Positions 8,790-18,108 of a DNA stretch of 42,356 bases are shown here, piece after piece; the stretch's first letter is position 1; every line of letters begins with the position of its first letter. Under the pieces are notes generated by a model. The model was not told the origin of the DNA. It ran no database searches and saw nothing but the letters and a program-made list of their open reading frames with translations. Source of the DNA: Aquabacterium sp. (GTDB lineage: Bacteria > Pseudomonadota > Gammaproteobacteria > Burkholderiales > Burkholderiaceae_C); assembly GCA_017994835.1 (NCBI GenBank), contig JAGOKC010000010.1, positions 1 to 42,356 of the forward strand, given 5' to 3'. The translations under genes were made by a program, and so were the position numbers.

Positions 8790-9403
8790 TGACCTTGACC
8801 TTGTGTGTGTACTGCGGCTCACGTGATGGCGATGATCCGGCACATCTGGCCGCCGCGCGGGAGGTAGGACACCAGATTGGCGCGCGCGGCTGGCGTCTGG
8901 TGTACGGGGGTGGCAGCACCGGCTTGATGGGCGCGGTGGCCGATGCCGCGCTGGCGCACGGGGCCGAGGTCATCGGCATCATCCCGGAGCGCCTGATTAA
9001 AAAAGAGCTTGGACACCCTGGTCTGACGAATCTGGAAATTGTCACCAGCATGCATGAGCGCAAGCACCGCATGGCCATGCACGCCGATGCGTTCATCGCC
9101 TTGCCGGGTGGCATCGGCACCATGGAAGAAATTTTTGAGGCCTGGACCTGGCGTCAACTGGGCTACCACCGCAAGGCGTTGGGCCTGCTCAATGTGAGAG
9201 GCTATTACGACCATCTGCTGCGCTTTCTTGACGTCAGTCAGCAAGGCGGCTTCTTGTGGCCCGATGTGCAAGAGTTGCTGCTGGTGGACGATGACATCGA
9301 CGCCCTGCTCGATCGCTTGGCCGATGAGCACCAGCGCCTGAAAGTGCAAACGCCGCCCGACCAGCCTGACACCGGTCCTGGCGGCGTTTCGCCGGAAATC
9401 TGA
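8789..9403 (+). CDS. LOG-family protein (TIGR00730-type Rossmann fold)
   Basis: This 204-residue protein belongs to the LOG / lysine-decarboxylase-like family. Many members cleave the N-glycosidic bond of AMP or cytokinin nucleotides to release the base and ribose 5-phosphate. The signature PGGIGTMEE is present, together with the N-terminal nucleotide-binding LVYGGGSTGLMG and the conserved MHERKHRM segment. The older name, lysine decarboxylase, is misleading. The ATG at 8789 shares its A with the stop of the RDD gene. Physiological substrate is unknown. Confidence 0.9.
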   Translation: MTLTLCVYCGSRDGDDPAHLAAAREVGHQIGARGWRLVYGGGSTGLMGAVADAALAHGAEVIGIIPERLIKKELGHPGLTNLEIVTSMHERKHRMAMHADAFIALPGGIGTMEEIFEAWTWRQLGYHRKALGLLNVRGYYDHLLRFLDVSQQGGFLWPDVQELLLVDDDIDALLDRLADEHQRLKVQTPPDQPDTGPGGVSPEI

Positions 9404-9433
9404 ACGAACTTTCGAGCGGGCTTTATCGGCCGA

Positions 9434-9850
<417 letters not shown>

Positions 9851-9911
9851 TTAAGCACGGCTGTCGCAGTGTCGTCACGAGCAATGTGTGCAAAACCACA
9901 CCGTGGACACG

Positions 9912-11621
9912 TCAGGCGCGAAATCTGGAGGTGATGGGGTAGCGCCAGTCCCGCCCGAACGCACGGTGCGTGATGCGGATCCCGACGGCTGCCTGGCGGC
10001 GCTTGTATTCGTTGATCTTGAGCAGGCGGGTGACCTTGTCCACATCGGCGTGCTCGTATCCAGCCGCCACGATGTCGTCAATGGATTGGTCGTGCTCCAT
10101 GTAGCGCGCCAGGATGGCATCGAGCACTTCGTACTCGGGCAAGCTGTCCTGATCGGTCTGGTCAGGGCGCAGTTCGGCCGAGGGTGGGCGCGTGATGATG
10201 CGCTCGGGAATGGGTTCAACCTCACCGGCTGCGGCCGCCTGGGCATTGCGCCAGCGCGACAGGCGGTACACCAGGGTCTTGACCACATCCTTGATGACCG
10301 CAAACCCACCAGCCATGTCACCGTACAGCGTGCAATAGCCCGTGGCCATTTCGCTTTTGTTGCCGGTGGTCAGCACCAGTGAGCCGGTTTTGTTGGACAA
10401 GGCCATCAACAAGGTGCCTCGAATGCGGGCCTGGATGTTCTCTTCGGTGGTGTCTTCGGCTCGTCCCACGAACAGGGGTGCCAGCGAGGCCTTGAAGGCC
10501 TCGAACTCGGGTGCGATGGTGATTTCGTCGTGGCGCACGCCCAGGCGGTCGGCCATGTCTTTTGCATCAATCCACGAGATGTCGGCGGTGTACGGCGACG
10601 GCATCATCACGGTACGCACCTTGTCGGCTCCCAGGGCATCCACTGCGATGGCCAGAACCAAAGCAGAGTCGATGCCCCCTGACAAACCAATGAGGACGCC
10701 AGGAAATCCATTTTTGCCAATGTAGTCGCGCACACCGCAGACCAGCGCGGCCCAGATTTCGGCCTCTTCGGACAGAGGCTCGGCAAGGGGGCCGCTGACC
10801 TCGCCTTGAACCTGCAACAGAACCGGCAGGGTGGCCACTTCAAAGCTGGGCGCGCGGGCACCAACTTCGCCTTGGGCGTTGACGGCGAACGAGGCACCGT
10901 CGAACACCACTTCGTCCTGGCCACCCACCATGTGGGCATACACCAGCGGCAAACCCAGCCTGCGCGCGCATTCGCCCATGCGGGCTTCACGCTCGACACG
11001 CTTGGCAACGTGAAACGGCGAGGCATTGAGCACCACCAACGCCTGAGCGCCTTGTGCCTGCGCCGACTCGGCGGGCTCGTCAAACCAGGCGTCTTCGCAC
11101 ACCAGCAAGCCCACGCGCCAACCCAATACCTCAACCACAACGGGGCCCAGGCCAGCTTCGCGGCCGCTGATGAAATAGCGGCGCTCGTCGAACACCTGGT
11201 AGTTGGGCAGCTCACGCTTGGCGTAGCTGGCGATGATCTGGCCGCCCCGAATCAGGCTGGCGGCGTTCAAACGCCTGGGCACAGACCAGGAGCGGGTTCG
11301 CAGGTCATCACCCAAGGCCTGCAGAGGATGCCCCAGCACCAGATGCAGATCGGGCAAATCAGCCAGACTGTGCGCAATGTGCTGGGTGCTCGCATCACAG
11401 GCCTGCATGAAGGCGGGACGCAACAAGAGGTCTTCAGGGGGATAGCCGCACAGGGCCATTTCTGGCGTGACCACGAGGCGCGCGCCTTCAGCGTAGGCTT
11501 GGCGGGCCGCGTCGATGATGGTGCGGGCGTTGCCCTGCAGGTCACCGACCACGGGGTTGAATTGCAGCAGGGCCACGGACAGCGCTTGGGCTGGGGCGGC
11601 CGGAGATGACACAGAATTCAT
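9912..11621 (-). CDS. nadE: Glutamine-dependent NAD+ synthetase
   Basis: This enzyme makes NAD+ from deamido-NAD+, ATP and glutamine, the last step of NAD synthesis. It has two domains in ~569 residues. Residues ~14-260 are a nitrilase-fold glutaminase with the Glu-Lys-Cys triad: Glu54 in TPEMALCGYP, Lys in YAKRELPNY, Cys in LLVCEDAWFD. Residues ~285-569 are the synthetase, with the ATP pyrophosphatase loop GLSGGIDSALVL. Both active sites look complete. The start MNSVSS at 11621 faces, on the other strand, an ATG at 11620, so both start codons share the CATG at 11619-11622. Neither nadE start (11621 or 11630) has a strong ribosome binding site. Confidence 0.95.
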   Translation of the reverse strand: MNSVSSPAAPAQALSVALLQFNPVVGDLQGNARTIIDAARQAYAEGARLVVTPEMALCGYPPEDLLLRPAFMQACDASTQHIAHSLADLPDLHLVLGHPLQALGDDLRTRSWSVPRRLNAASLIRGGQIIASYAKRELPNYQVFDERRYFISGREAGLGPVVVEVLGWRVGLLVCEDAWFDEPAESAQAQGAQALVVLNASPFHVAKRVEREARMGECARRLGLPLVYAHMVGGQDEVVFDGASFAVNAQGEVGARAPSFEVATLPVLLQVQGEVSGPLAEPLSEEAEIWAALVCGVRDYIGKNGFPGVLIGLSGGIDSALVLAIAVDALGADKVRTVMMPSPYTADISWIDAKDMADRLGVRHDEITIAPEFEAFKASLAPLFVGRAEDTTEENIQARIRGTLLMALSNKTGSLVLTTGNKSEMATGYCTLYGDMAGGFAVIKDVVKTLVYRLSRWRNAQAAAAGEVEPIPERIITRPPSAELRPDQTDQDSLPEYEVLDAILARYMEHDQSIDDIVAAGYEHADVDKVTRLLKINEYKRRQAAVGIRITHRAFGRDWRYPITSRFRA

Positions 11622-12885
11622 GAGCAGCATTCAAACGGACAGCGCAGATGCGCAGGTGAGCATGGTAGCGGGCCTGACCGTGCATTGGCACTCCGATCTG
11701 GCCGAGATCGACGCCGAACAGTGGGACGACCTCGTGGTCGGGGTGGACGGTGGGGGTCCATTTTTGCGCCTTGCCTTCTTGCGCGCCATGGTGGACAGCG
11801 GCAGTGCCTGCCCGGATACCGGCTGGCATCCGCTGCTGCTGACGGTGCGCGATGCACAAGGCCAGCTACTGGCTGGTTCCCCCTTGTTTGTGAAAGATCA
11901 CTCCTACGGCGAGTACGTGTTTGACTGGGCCTGGGCCGATGCACACGATCGGGCGCTGGCCTCGCAAGGCGCGCACTACTATCCCAAATTGCTCAGTGCA
12001 GTGCCGTTTTCACCCATTCCAGGTCAGCGCCTGCTGGTGCGACCCGATGTACCTGCCGATCTGCAGATGGCCTTGCACACGCAACTGCTGAACGCCATCA
12101 CAGCGCAGTGTGAGGCCCAGGGATGGTCATCGGCCCACGCCTTGTTTGTGTCGGAAACCGAGGCCCAACAGGCCGAGCGCGCCGGCTGGCTGCGGCGCAG
12201 CGGGGTGCAGTTTCACTGGGAGAACCGGGAGGAGGTACCGTACGGCGATTTCGAGGACTTTCTGGCCAGCCTGCAGCGCGACAAGCGCAAGAAGATCCAG
12301 CAGGAGCGGCGCAAGGTGCGCGAGGCGGGCATTGAGTTTGTGATTCGCCAGGGTGCCGAGCTGACCCAGGACGATTGGGATTTTTTCTACCGCTGCTACG
12401 CGCAGACCTATCTGGAGCGGGGACGACAGCCGTATCTGACACGCGATTTCTGGCAGCGGGTGAGTCAGGCCCTGCCCGAGCATTGGGTGTTGTTCACCGC
12501 CATGCAAGGTGGCACCCCCGTGGCCAGCGCCTTGCTGGCGATCGACCCGGTGCGGCGCGTGGCCTACGGGCGCTACTGGGGCGCGGTGGCACAGGTGTCT
12601 TGCCTGCACTTCGAGGCTTGCTACTACCAGCCTCTGGCGTGGTGCATCGCGCAGGGTTATCGGCGCTTTGAGGGCGGCGCACAGGGGGAGCACAAACTGG
12701 CGCGGGGCTTGATGCCGGTGGCGACGCAGTCTGTGCATTGGCTGGCCCATCCGGGTTTGCGGGATGCCGTGGCCCGCTTTCTGGATCGGGAGTCTCAAGG
12801 TATCGGGCAATACCTGGAGCACCTGGATGCGCGAGCACCGTTCAAAATTTCATCCAACGTACCAGAACGCAATGAGGTGCAGTGA
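11620..12885 (+). CDS. COG3146 / FemAB-like GNAT-fold protein
   Basis: This 421-residue protein belongs to the COG3146 (FemAB-like, former DUF482) family, often called a predicted N-acyltransferase. Recognisable blocks are the early WDDLV..GPFLRLAFLRAM segment, the central FLASLQRDKRKKIQQERRKV, and a late GNAT-like part with YGRYWG, LHFEACYYQPL and FEGGAQGEHKLARG. The substrate is unknown; relatives are discussed as peptidoglycan-modifying or amino-acyl ligating enzymes. The ATG at 11620 overlaps the nadE start on the other strand; GGAG lies 14 bases upstream of it. An ATG at 11662 is an alternative that keeps the whole domain, though its AGGTGAG is only one base away. Confidence 0.85.
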   Translation: MSSIQTDSADAQVSMVAGLTVHWHSDLAEIDAEQWDDLVVGVDGGGPFLRLAFLRAMVDSGSACPDTGWHPLLLTVRDAQGQLLAGSPLFVKDHSYGEYVFDWAWADAHDRALASQGAHYYPKLLSAVPFSPIPGQRLLVRPDVPADLQMALHTQLLNAITAQCEAQGWSSAHALFVSETEAQQAERAGWLRRSGVQFHWENREEVPYGDFEDFLASLQRDKRKKIQQERRKVREAGIEFVIRQGAELTQDDWDFFYRCYAQTYLERGRQPYLTRDFWQRVSQALPEHWVLFTAMQGGTPVASALLAIDPVRRVAYGRYWGAVAQVSCLHFEACYYQPLAWCIAQGYRRFEGGAQGEHKLARGLMPVATQSVHWLAHPGLRDAVARFLDRESQGIGQYLEHLDARAPFKISSNVPERNEVQ

Positions 12886-12981
12886 GTGCGGGATCGACAC
12901 AGGTTGGCGCAAGGGGTATCTGGCTCGTGGCAACATCCGGTTTTCTGCCCTGATGCCACCTGACCGGGTGACCTGACCGCC

Positions 12982-14859
12982 GTGACCGCTGTGACCCCCT
13001 TGCCCGTTTCGCCTGCCGCCCCAAACCTCGCCCCTCGCCTGCAAGCCCTGCGCGAGCGCATGGCGCAGCAGAACTGGCAGGCCGTGCTGGTGCCCAGCAG
13101 CGATCCGCACCTGTCGGAGTACCTGCCGGAGCGTTGGCAAGGCCGGGTGTGGTTGAGCGGGTTCACCGGCTCTTCGGGCACTTTACTGGTATCCAACACG
13201 CGGGCGGCCGTGTTCACCGACAGCCGTTATTGGGAGCAGGCCGAGGCCGAGCTGGCGGGCAGCGGCGTCGATCTGGTCAAGCTGGAAGGCTCGACGGTGG
13301 CTGCATACCTGGCCTGGCTGGAAGACCTGGGCTTGCCCACCTCCCCGGCCCCCATCCTGGCCGTGGATGGTGCCGTGATGGGCCTGGCGCAAACCCAACA
13401 ACTGCGGGATGCCCTGCGCAGCGAAGGCTGGCAGTTGTTCACCCAGCAGGATGTGCTGGACAGCATCTGGCCGGAACGCCCGGGGCTGCCCACCGCACCG
13501 GTGTACGAACACGCCCTGCCCCACGCTGCCACCTCGCGCACCGAGAAACTGGCCGGCGTGCGTGCGCAGATGCGCGACCGGGGTGCCACCCACCACTGGA
13601 TCACCACGCTGGACGACCTGGCCTGGTTGTTGAACCTGCGGGGAGCTGATGTCGAATACAACCCGGTGTTCCTGGGTCATGCGCTGGTGACCCTGGATGC
13701 GGTGACGCTGTTCGTGGGTGAGGGCAAGATCGATGCGGCGCTGGCCACCCGCTTGGCGCAGGATGGGGTGACGGTTCGCCCCTACGGCGAGGCGCTGCCG
13801 ACCTTGGCCGCCCTGCCCGCCGACTGTGTGATGTTGCTGGACCCCAAGCGCGTGACCTGGGGACTGCGTGAAGCCCTGCCCACCGGCGTCAAGGTGGTGG
13901 AGGCGATCAACCCGAGCACCTTGGCCAAGTCGCGCAAGACGGATGCGGAAGCGGCTTTCATCCGCGAAGCCATGGAGCGCGACGGGGCGGCGATGTGCGT
14001 GTTTTACGCCTGGCTGGAGCAGGCCCTGGGCCGTGAACACGTGAGCGAGATGACCATTGACGAGCGCATGACGGCCGAGCGCGCCAAGCAGCCCGGCTAT
14101 GTGTCGCTGAGCTTCCCGACGATCGCGGGCTTCAATGCGAACGGTGCACTGCCCCATTACCGCGCCACGCCCGAGGCGTATGCGGTGTTGAGCACCCCCG
14201 CTGGTTTGACGGCCGAGGGCCTGTTGTTGATTGACTCCGGGGCGCAGTACCTGGGGGGCACCACCGACATCACCCGGGTGTGGGCCATTGGCACGCCGAG
14301 CGCCGCGCAAAAGCGCGACTACACGCTGGTGCTCAAGGGCACGATGGCGCTGTCGCGGATGCGCTTTCCGCAAGGCACTTTGGCCCCGATGCTCGATGCC
14401 GTGGCGCGCGCGCCCCTGTGGGCCGAAGGGCTGGACTTTGGCCATGGCACGGGCCACGGTGTGGGGTACTTCCTGAACGTGCACGAGGGGCCGCAGTCGA
14501 TCTCGAAGGCGGTGCCGGTGCCGGACATGGCGATGTTGCCGGGCATGATCACCTCGATCGAGCCGGGACTGTACCGACCCGACCAATGGGGCATCCGCAT
14601 CGAGAACCTGGTACTCAATGTGCCGGTGACGCCGACCGCGCCCGATGCAAAGCCCGGCACCCCTGAATATGGACGCTACCTGGCGTTCGAAACGCTGAGC
14701 CTGTGCCCCATCGACACGCGCTGCATCGACCGAAACTTGCTGCGCGACGACGAGGTGCAATGGCTCAACGCCTATCATGCGCAAGTGCTGCATCGCCTGA
14801 GCCCATGGCTCAGCGGTGATGCGCTGGCTTGGCTGCAATGTCGCACCCAAGCCCTGTAA
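12982..14859 (+). CDS. Xaa-Pro aminopeptidase (M24B, aminopeptidase P)
   Basis: This metallopeptidase removes an N-terminal residue preceding proline. At 625 residues it has the three-domain plan of the long, eukaryote-like aminopeptidase P. Two creatinase-type domains (residues ~15-315) come first, the first containing PSSDPHLSEYLP. The pita-bread catalytic domain follows. The dinuclear metal ligands are all visible in order: Asp in LLIDSGAQY, Asp in GGTTDITRVW, His in HGTGHGVGYFLNVHEG, Glu in TSIEPGLY, and Glu in IRIENLVL. The start is GTG at 12982, nine bases before a second in-frame GTG. It follows the COG3146 gene after 96 bases. Confidence 0.94.
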   Translation: MTAVTPLPVSPAAPNLAPRLQALRERMAQQNWQAVLVPSSDPHLSEYLPERWQGRVWLSGFTGSSGTLLVSNTRAAVFTDSRYWEQAEAELAGSGVDLVKLEGSTVAAYLAWLEDLGLPTSPAPILAVDGAVMGLAQTQQLRDALRSEGWQLFTQQDVLDSIWPERPGLPTAPVYEHALPHAATSRTEKLAGVRAQMRDRGATHHWITTLDDLAWLLNLRGADVEYNPVFLGHALVTLDAVTLFVGEGKIDAALATRLAQDGVTVRPYGEALPTLAALPADCVMLLDPKRVTWGLREALPTGVKVVEAINPSTLAKSRKTDAEAAFIREAMERDGAAMCVFYAWLEQALGREHVSEMTIDERMTAERAKQPGYVSLSFPTIAGFNANGALPHYRATPEAYAVLSTPAGLTAEGLLLIDSGAQYLGGTTDITRVWAIGTPSAAQKRDYTLVLKGTMALSRMRFPQGTLAPMLDAVARAPLWAEGLDFGHGTGHGVGYFLNVHEGPQSISKAVPVPDMAMLPGMITSIEPGLYRPDQWGIRIENLVLNVPVTPTAPDAKPGTPEYGRYLAFETLSLCPIDTRCIDRNLLRDDEVQWLNAYHAQVLHRLSPWLSGDALAWLQCRTQAL

Positions 14860-14895
14860 GCTAGATCATTTCCTGAAACCTGTCCTTCTGACACC

Positions 14896-15300
14896 ATGAA
14901 CATTTCGCACTTCAACGATCTGCTGGAAGCCGCCAGCCAGCAACCCGATGCCCAGCGACTGCTGCTGGTCTTTGCGGGCGCGAGCCTTCCCGACGACGCA
15001 TCGCCAGAGCAAAAAGCTGCCTTCGAAGCCGGACATGGTGGCGAGTTGACGCCCTTGATGTGCGTGGACAAAACGCCCGATGAAATCGGCAGTTTCGACA
15101 AACTGGTGAGCGAAGCGGCCCAGTTCGGGCACAACTGGGTGGTGGTTTTTGTTGCTGGCATGTCCGGCATCGGTCCTCGCGCGCCCTCCACGGACGACGC
15201 GCAGAAGAACCTGCAAGAGATGGTCGATGCAATCAAGGTCGGTCAGATTGACCGATTCATCCCGTTCAATCTGGATGGCGATGCCATCCGATTGAACTGA
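14896..15300 (+). CDS. Conserved hypothetical protein, often mislabelled ribonucleotide reductase subunit
   Basis: This is a 134-residue soluble acidic protein with no signal peptide or membrane segment. It begins MNISHFNDLLEAA, contains LLLVFAGASLPDDASPEQ and PLMCVDKTPDEIGSF, and ends in a strand IGQ..FIPFNLDGDAI-like segment. From memory, similar Burkholderiales proteins carry the label ribonucleotide reductase subunit alpha in databases. Nothing here supports that: it is far too short and has no radical-site Cys pair or ATP cone. The alternation of strands and helices suggests a small alpha/beta fold. It follows the peptidase by 36 bases and converges with the outer-membrane channel gene, 21 bases away. 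Confidence 0.75.
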   Translation: MNISHFNDLLEAASQQPDAQRLLLVFAGASLPDDASPEQKAAFEAGHGGELTPLMCVDKTPDEIGSFDKLVSEAAQFGHNWVVVFVAGMSGIGPRAPSTDDAQKNLQEMVDAIKVGQIDRFIPFNLDGDAIRLN

Positions 15301-15321
15301 CCCCCACAAATTACAGGCTCT

Positions 15322-16953
15322 TCAAGGCACTGCAGCGACCTCGGCCGGCTTGACGTTTTCGTCCATCGGCTTGGCCTCCACCTCAGCCTGCTTGGCAGGT
15401 GCGTCAGCCGACTTGACTGACTTGACGGGTTGATCAGACCACCCACCGCCCAGTGCCTTGTAAAGCAACACCGTGTGGGTGTTGAGCTCAACCTCAGCCA
15501 CGGTGGCGTCATCCTCACGCTCTAGCGCATCAGCCTGAGCTTCCAGTGCGGCCTGCAGCAAAGACTGACCCGCACCAAAAAGTGCCATGCGCTCGCGCGC
15601 AAACTGGTGCGCCAGATCGGCCGACTGGCTCAGGTAGGCAACCCGAGATGTGTAGGCGTGGTGGGCGTTGTAAACGTTTTCGACGTCTTCCAGCGCACCC
15701 AGCACGGTCTTTTCATACTCAAGGGCCACGCCCTCAAGCTGCGCTTCATTGGCCGCGATGTTGGCGCGGATCCGCCCAGCCGTGAAGATCGGCAACCGCA
15801 GGCCGACACCCAGAGTCTGGGTACCAAAGTTGTAGCCTTCCATGTCATCTGGATGGATGCGGCCCGCCGATGTGCCCATGCCAATGTAGAACTTGGGAAA
15901 CAGCTCGGCACGGGCAGAACCAACCTTCGCCATCTGCGCGCGCACCTTGCGCTCTACACCACGCACGTCAGGACGGCGCGCCAGCACATCACCCGGCATC
16001 ACCGCGGGCAGGCTGGGCGGGCGGCGAGCACCCGGTGGCATCGGCGGCAGTTCAGTCAGGCTTTGCGGAGGCTTGCCCATCAAAACAGCAATGCGGCGCA
16101 AATGGCTCGCAAGCAAAGCCTTCAAGGGCTCGACCTTCGACTGGGCATCACGCAGCATCATCTCAGCGCGGGCCATTTCAGCAGCCTCGGTCTGGCCCGA
16201 TCTGAAACGCCCCTGCGCATACTTCACGCCGCGCTCGGCAACATAAATGGCCCGCTCCAGAATGCGCATGCGCTTTTCAACGCCACGCGCCTCAAAGTAA
16301 CGGGTGGCGATGTCGGAGGCAACCATCAACTGCGCGCCATGCTCCTGCTCATGCGCACCCTGAATGAGTTGGCTGACCATCTCGGCATCAGAGTGCCGTG
16401 CGCCGAACACATCGACCTCCCAGGTCGCGGTAAGCCCATAGGCGTGACTGTTGCCCTGAGGCATGCTGAGATTGTCGGGTAGCGAAGGCACCAGGTTACC
16501 CGGCAGCGGAAACGGAAGGTTGCCAGGAAAAGTTGTGCCATTGTTGGCGTCGGGAATGGGCACGCCACCGGTCTGGCGTGTACGCCCCGCCCCAGCCACC
16601 GCATCGACCGATGGGTAATACGCTGATTCGGCCATGCCGTGGAAGGCACGCGCCTCCTTGATGCGGGCCAAAGCAATGCGCACATCAACGTTTTGACGCA
16701 GCCCTTCTTCAATGTAGCCACTCAGCACCGGGTCTTCCAACTGCTGCCACCACTGCGCGATGTCTTTGCTGCCTTGCGCCGTCGTCGGATTCACCGAATC
16801 AAACTGCTGAGGCACCTCAACCGCCAACTCAGGCTTGTCCACCTGAACGGTGGTGCAAGCTGAAATCATCAAGGTGGCTGCCGCAGCCGCCAACACACGC
16901 ACCGAGGCGGGAAACGGCCAGGATGGGGTCACATACATGCGTTGAGCACTCAT
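15322..16953 (-). CDS. Outer-membrane efflux lipoprotein (NodT/TolC type)
   Basis: This is the exit channel of an export system. The N terminus has a signal peptide ending in a lipobox, LMISAC, so the mature protein is a lipid-anchored trimer like OprM or CusC. Two OEP repeats follow, each of coiled helices and strands, with WWQQLEDPVLSGYIEEGL at the start of the first and GLRLPIFTAGRIRANIAANEAQLE at the start of the second. At 543 residues it is a little long because of a C-terminal Ala/Lys/Pro tail of ~35 residues. It is the last gene of the leftward HlyD - RbbA - permease - channel operon, 29 bases after the permease. Confidence 0.92.
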   Translation of the reverse strand: MSAQRMYVTPSWPFPASVRVLAAAAATLMISACTTVQVDKPELAVEVPQQFDSVNPTTAQGSKDIAQWWQQLEDPVLSGYIEEGLRQNVDVRIALARIKEARAFHGMAESAYYPSVDAVAGAGRTRQTGGVPIPDANNGTTFPGNLPFPLPGNLVPSLPDNLSMPQGNSHAYGLTATWEVDVFGARHSDAEMVSQLIQGAHEQEHGAQLMVASDIATRYFEARGVEKRMRILERAIYVAERGVKYAQGRFRSGQTEAAEMARAEMMLRDAQSKVEPLKALLASHLRRIAVLMGKPPQSLTELPPMPPGARRPPSLPAVMPGDVLARRPDVRGVERKVRAQMAKVGSARAELFPKFYIGMGTSAGRIHPDDMEGYNFGTQTLGVGLRLPIFTAGRIRANIAANEAQLEGVALEYEKTVLGALEDVENVYNAHHAYTSRVAYLSQSADLAHQFARERMALFGAGQSLLQAALEAQADALEREDDATVAEVELNTHTVLLYKALGGGWSDQPVKSVKSADAPAKQAEVEAKPMDENVKPAEVAAVP

Positions 16954-16982
16954 GTCTCACTCCAAATACAAAACAAGAGGGA

Positions 16983-18107
16983 TCAGCCCTGACGGGCCAA
17001 CATGGAGCGAAAGCGCATCAGCGCCAGCGCCAGAAAAGCCACACCGATGCCACCCACGGCCACCATTTGGGGCCAGACGATGTCGAAACCGGCAGCGCGG
17101 TACAAAATGCCCTGTGCCAGCAGCACGTAGTGTGTCGATGGCGACAACTGCATGGCGTGCTGCAACCAGTAGGGCATGTTCTCAAAGGGTGTGGCCGAAC
17201 CAGACAGCATGTACATGATCACGAACACCGGCACCGCCAGCAAGCCGAACTGAGGCATGGACGACGCCACCGTCGCCAGCAAAATGCCCAGTGCGGTGAG
17301 CGAGAACAGATACAACCCCGTGCCGACCAGGAACAAACCCACCGATCCTTCAATCGGCACGCCCAGCACGCCGCCGATGATCCCGACCACGGACACCGCC
17401 ACGGCCAGCAAAATCACCAGTCCGTTGGCCAGGATCTTGGCCACAGCGATTTCGCTGGGGCGAACCGGCATCACCAGCAAGTGCTCGATGGTGCCGCGCT
17501 CACGCTCACGGATCACCGCCGCCCCCACCAACACCACCGACAACACCGTCACGTTGTTGATGAGCTGCATCACCGAGGTAAACCAGCTGGTGATGGTGTT
17601 CGGGTTGTAGAGCACACGCACGACCTGCCGTGTTGGTAGCCGCTTGTCAAGGTTGTCCACCTTGAACTCGCTGAGCGTCTCACGCAGCACGATTTCCGTG
17701 ATGTAGGCAATGCCCAGTTGCGCTTGCGCCATTGCAGTGGCGTCCACGGTCAGTTGCACGCTCGTGGCACGCTGGCCATGGATATTGGCTTCGAACTGCT
17801 CGGGAATCTCGACGATGAACAAGAACTTTCCCTCGTCCATCGCAGCTTGGGCAGACGCCGGCGTCAGGTCAACTGGCGTCTGGAACATGGGTGGGCGCAA
17901 CGCCGCACGAATGCGATGCGACAGGCCGGACTGATCGTGGTCAATGATGCCGATGGTCACATTGGTGACATCGGCCTTGGCCCCGACGGCCACCACATAA
18001 ACCGCCACCGTGAAGGAGATGAGGATGGCCCCCATCATGGTGCGGTCACGCAGCACGCAACGCAACTCTTTGAGGCTGAGGTAAAAAACGTTGATGAACC
18101 AGATCAT
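16983..18107 (-). CDS. ABC-2 type permease (YhhJ/YbhR-like)
   Basis: This 374-residue inner-membrane protein matches the ABC-2 exporter permease plan. A first helix near residues 20-42 is followed by a large extracytoplasmic domain of ~130 residues, then five helices from residue ~175 onward. The coupling segment GAAVIRERERGTIEHLLVMPVRPSEI and the C-terminal MYMLSGSATPFENMPYWLQ are typical. It starts one base after the stop of the RbbA-like gene (TGA-C-ATG), so the two are tightly coupled and probably form a heteromeric exporter with it. The relatives YhhJ and YbhR are linked to drug export in enteric bacteria; the substrate here is not known. Confidence 0.92.
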   Translation of the reverse strand: MIWFINVFYLSLKELRCVLRDRTMMGAILISFTVAVYVVAVGAKADVTNVTIGIIDHDQSGLSHRIRAALRPPMFQTPVDLTPASAQAAMDEGKFLFIVEIPEQFEANIHGQRATSVQLTVDATAMAQAQLGIAYITEIVLRETLSEFKVDNLDKRLPTRQVVRVLYNPNTITSWFTSVMQLINNVTVLSVVLVGAAVIRERERGTIEHLLVMPVRPSEIAVAKILANGLVILLAVAVSVVGIIGGVLGVPIEGSVGLFLVGTGLYLFSLTALGILLATVASSMPQFGLLAVPVFVIMYMLSGSATPFENMPYWLQHAMQLSPSTHYVLLAQGILYRAAGFDIVWPQMVAVGGIGVAFLALALMRFRSMLARQG

Positions 18108-18108
18108 G

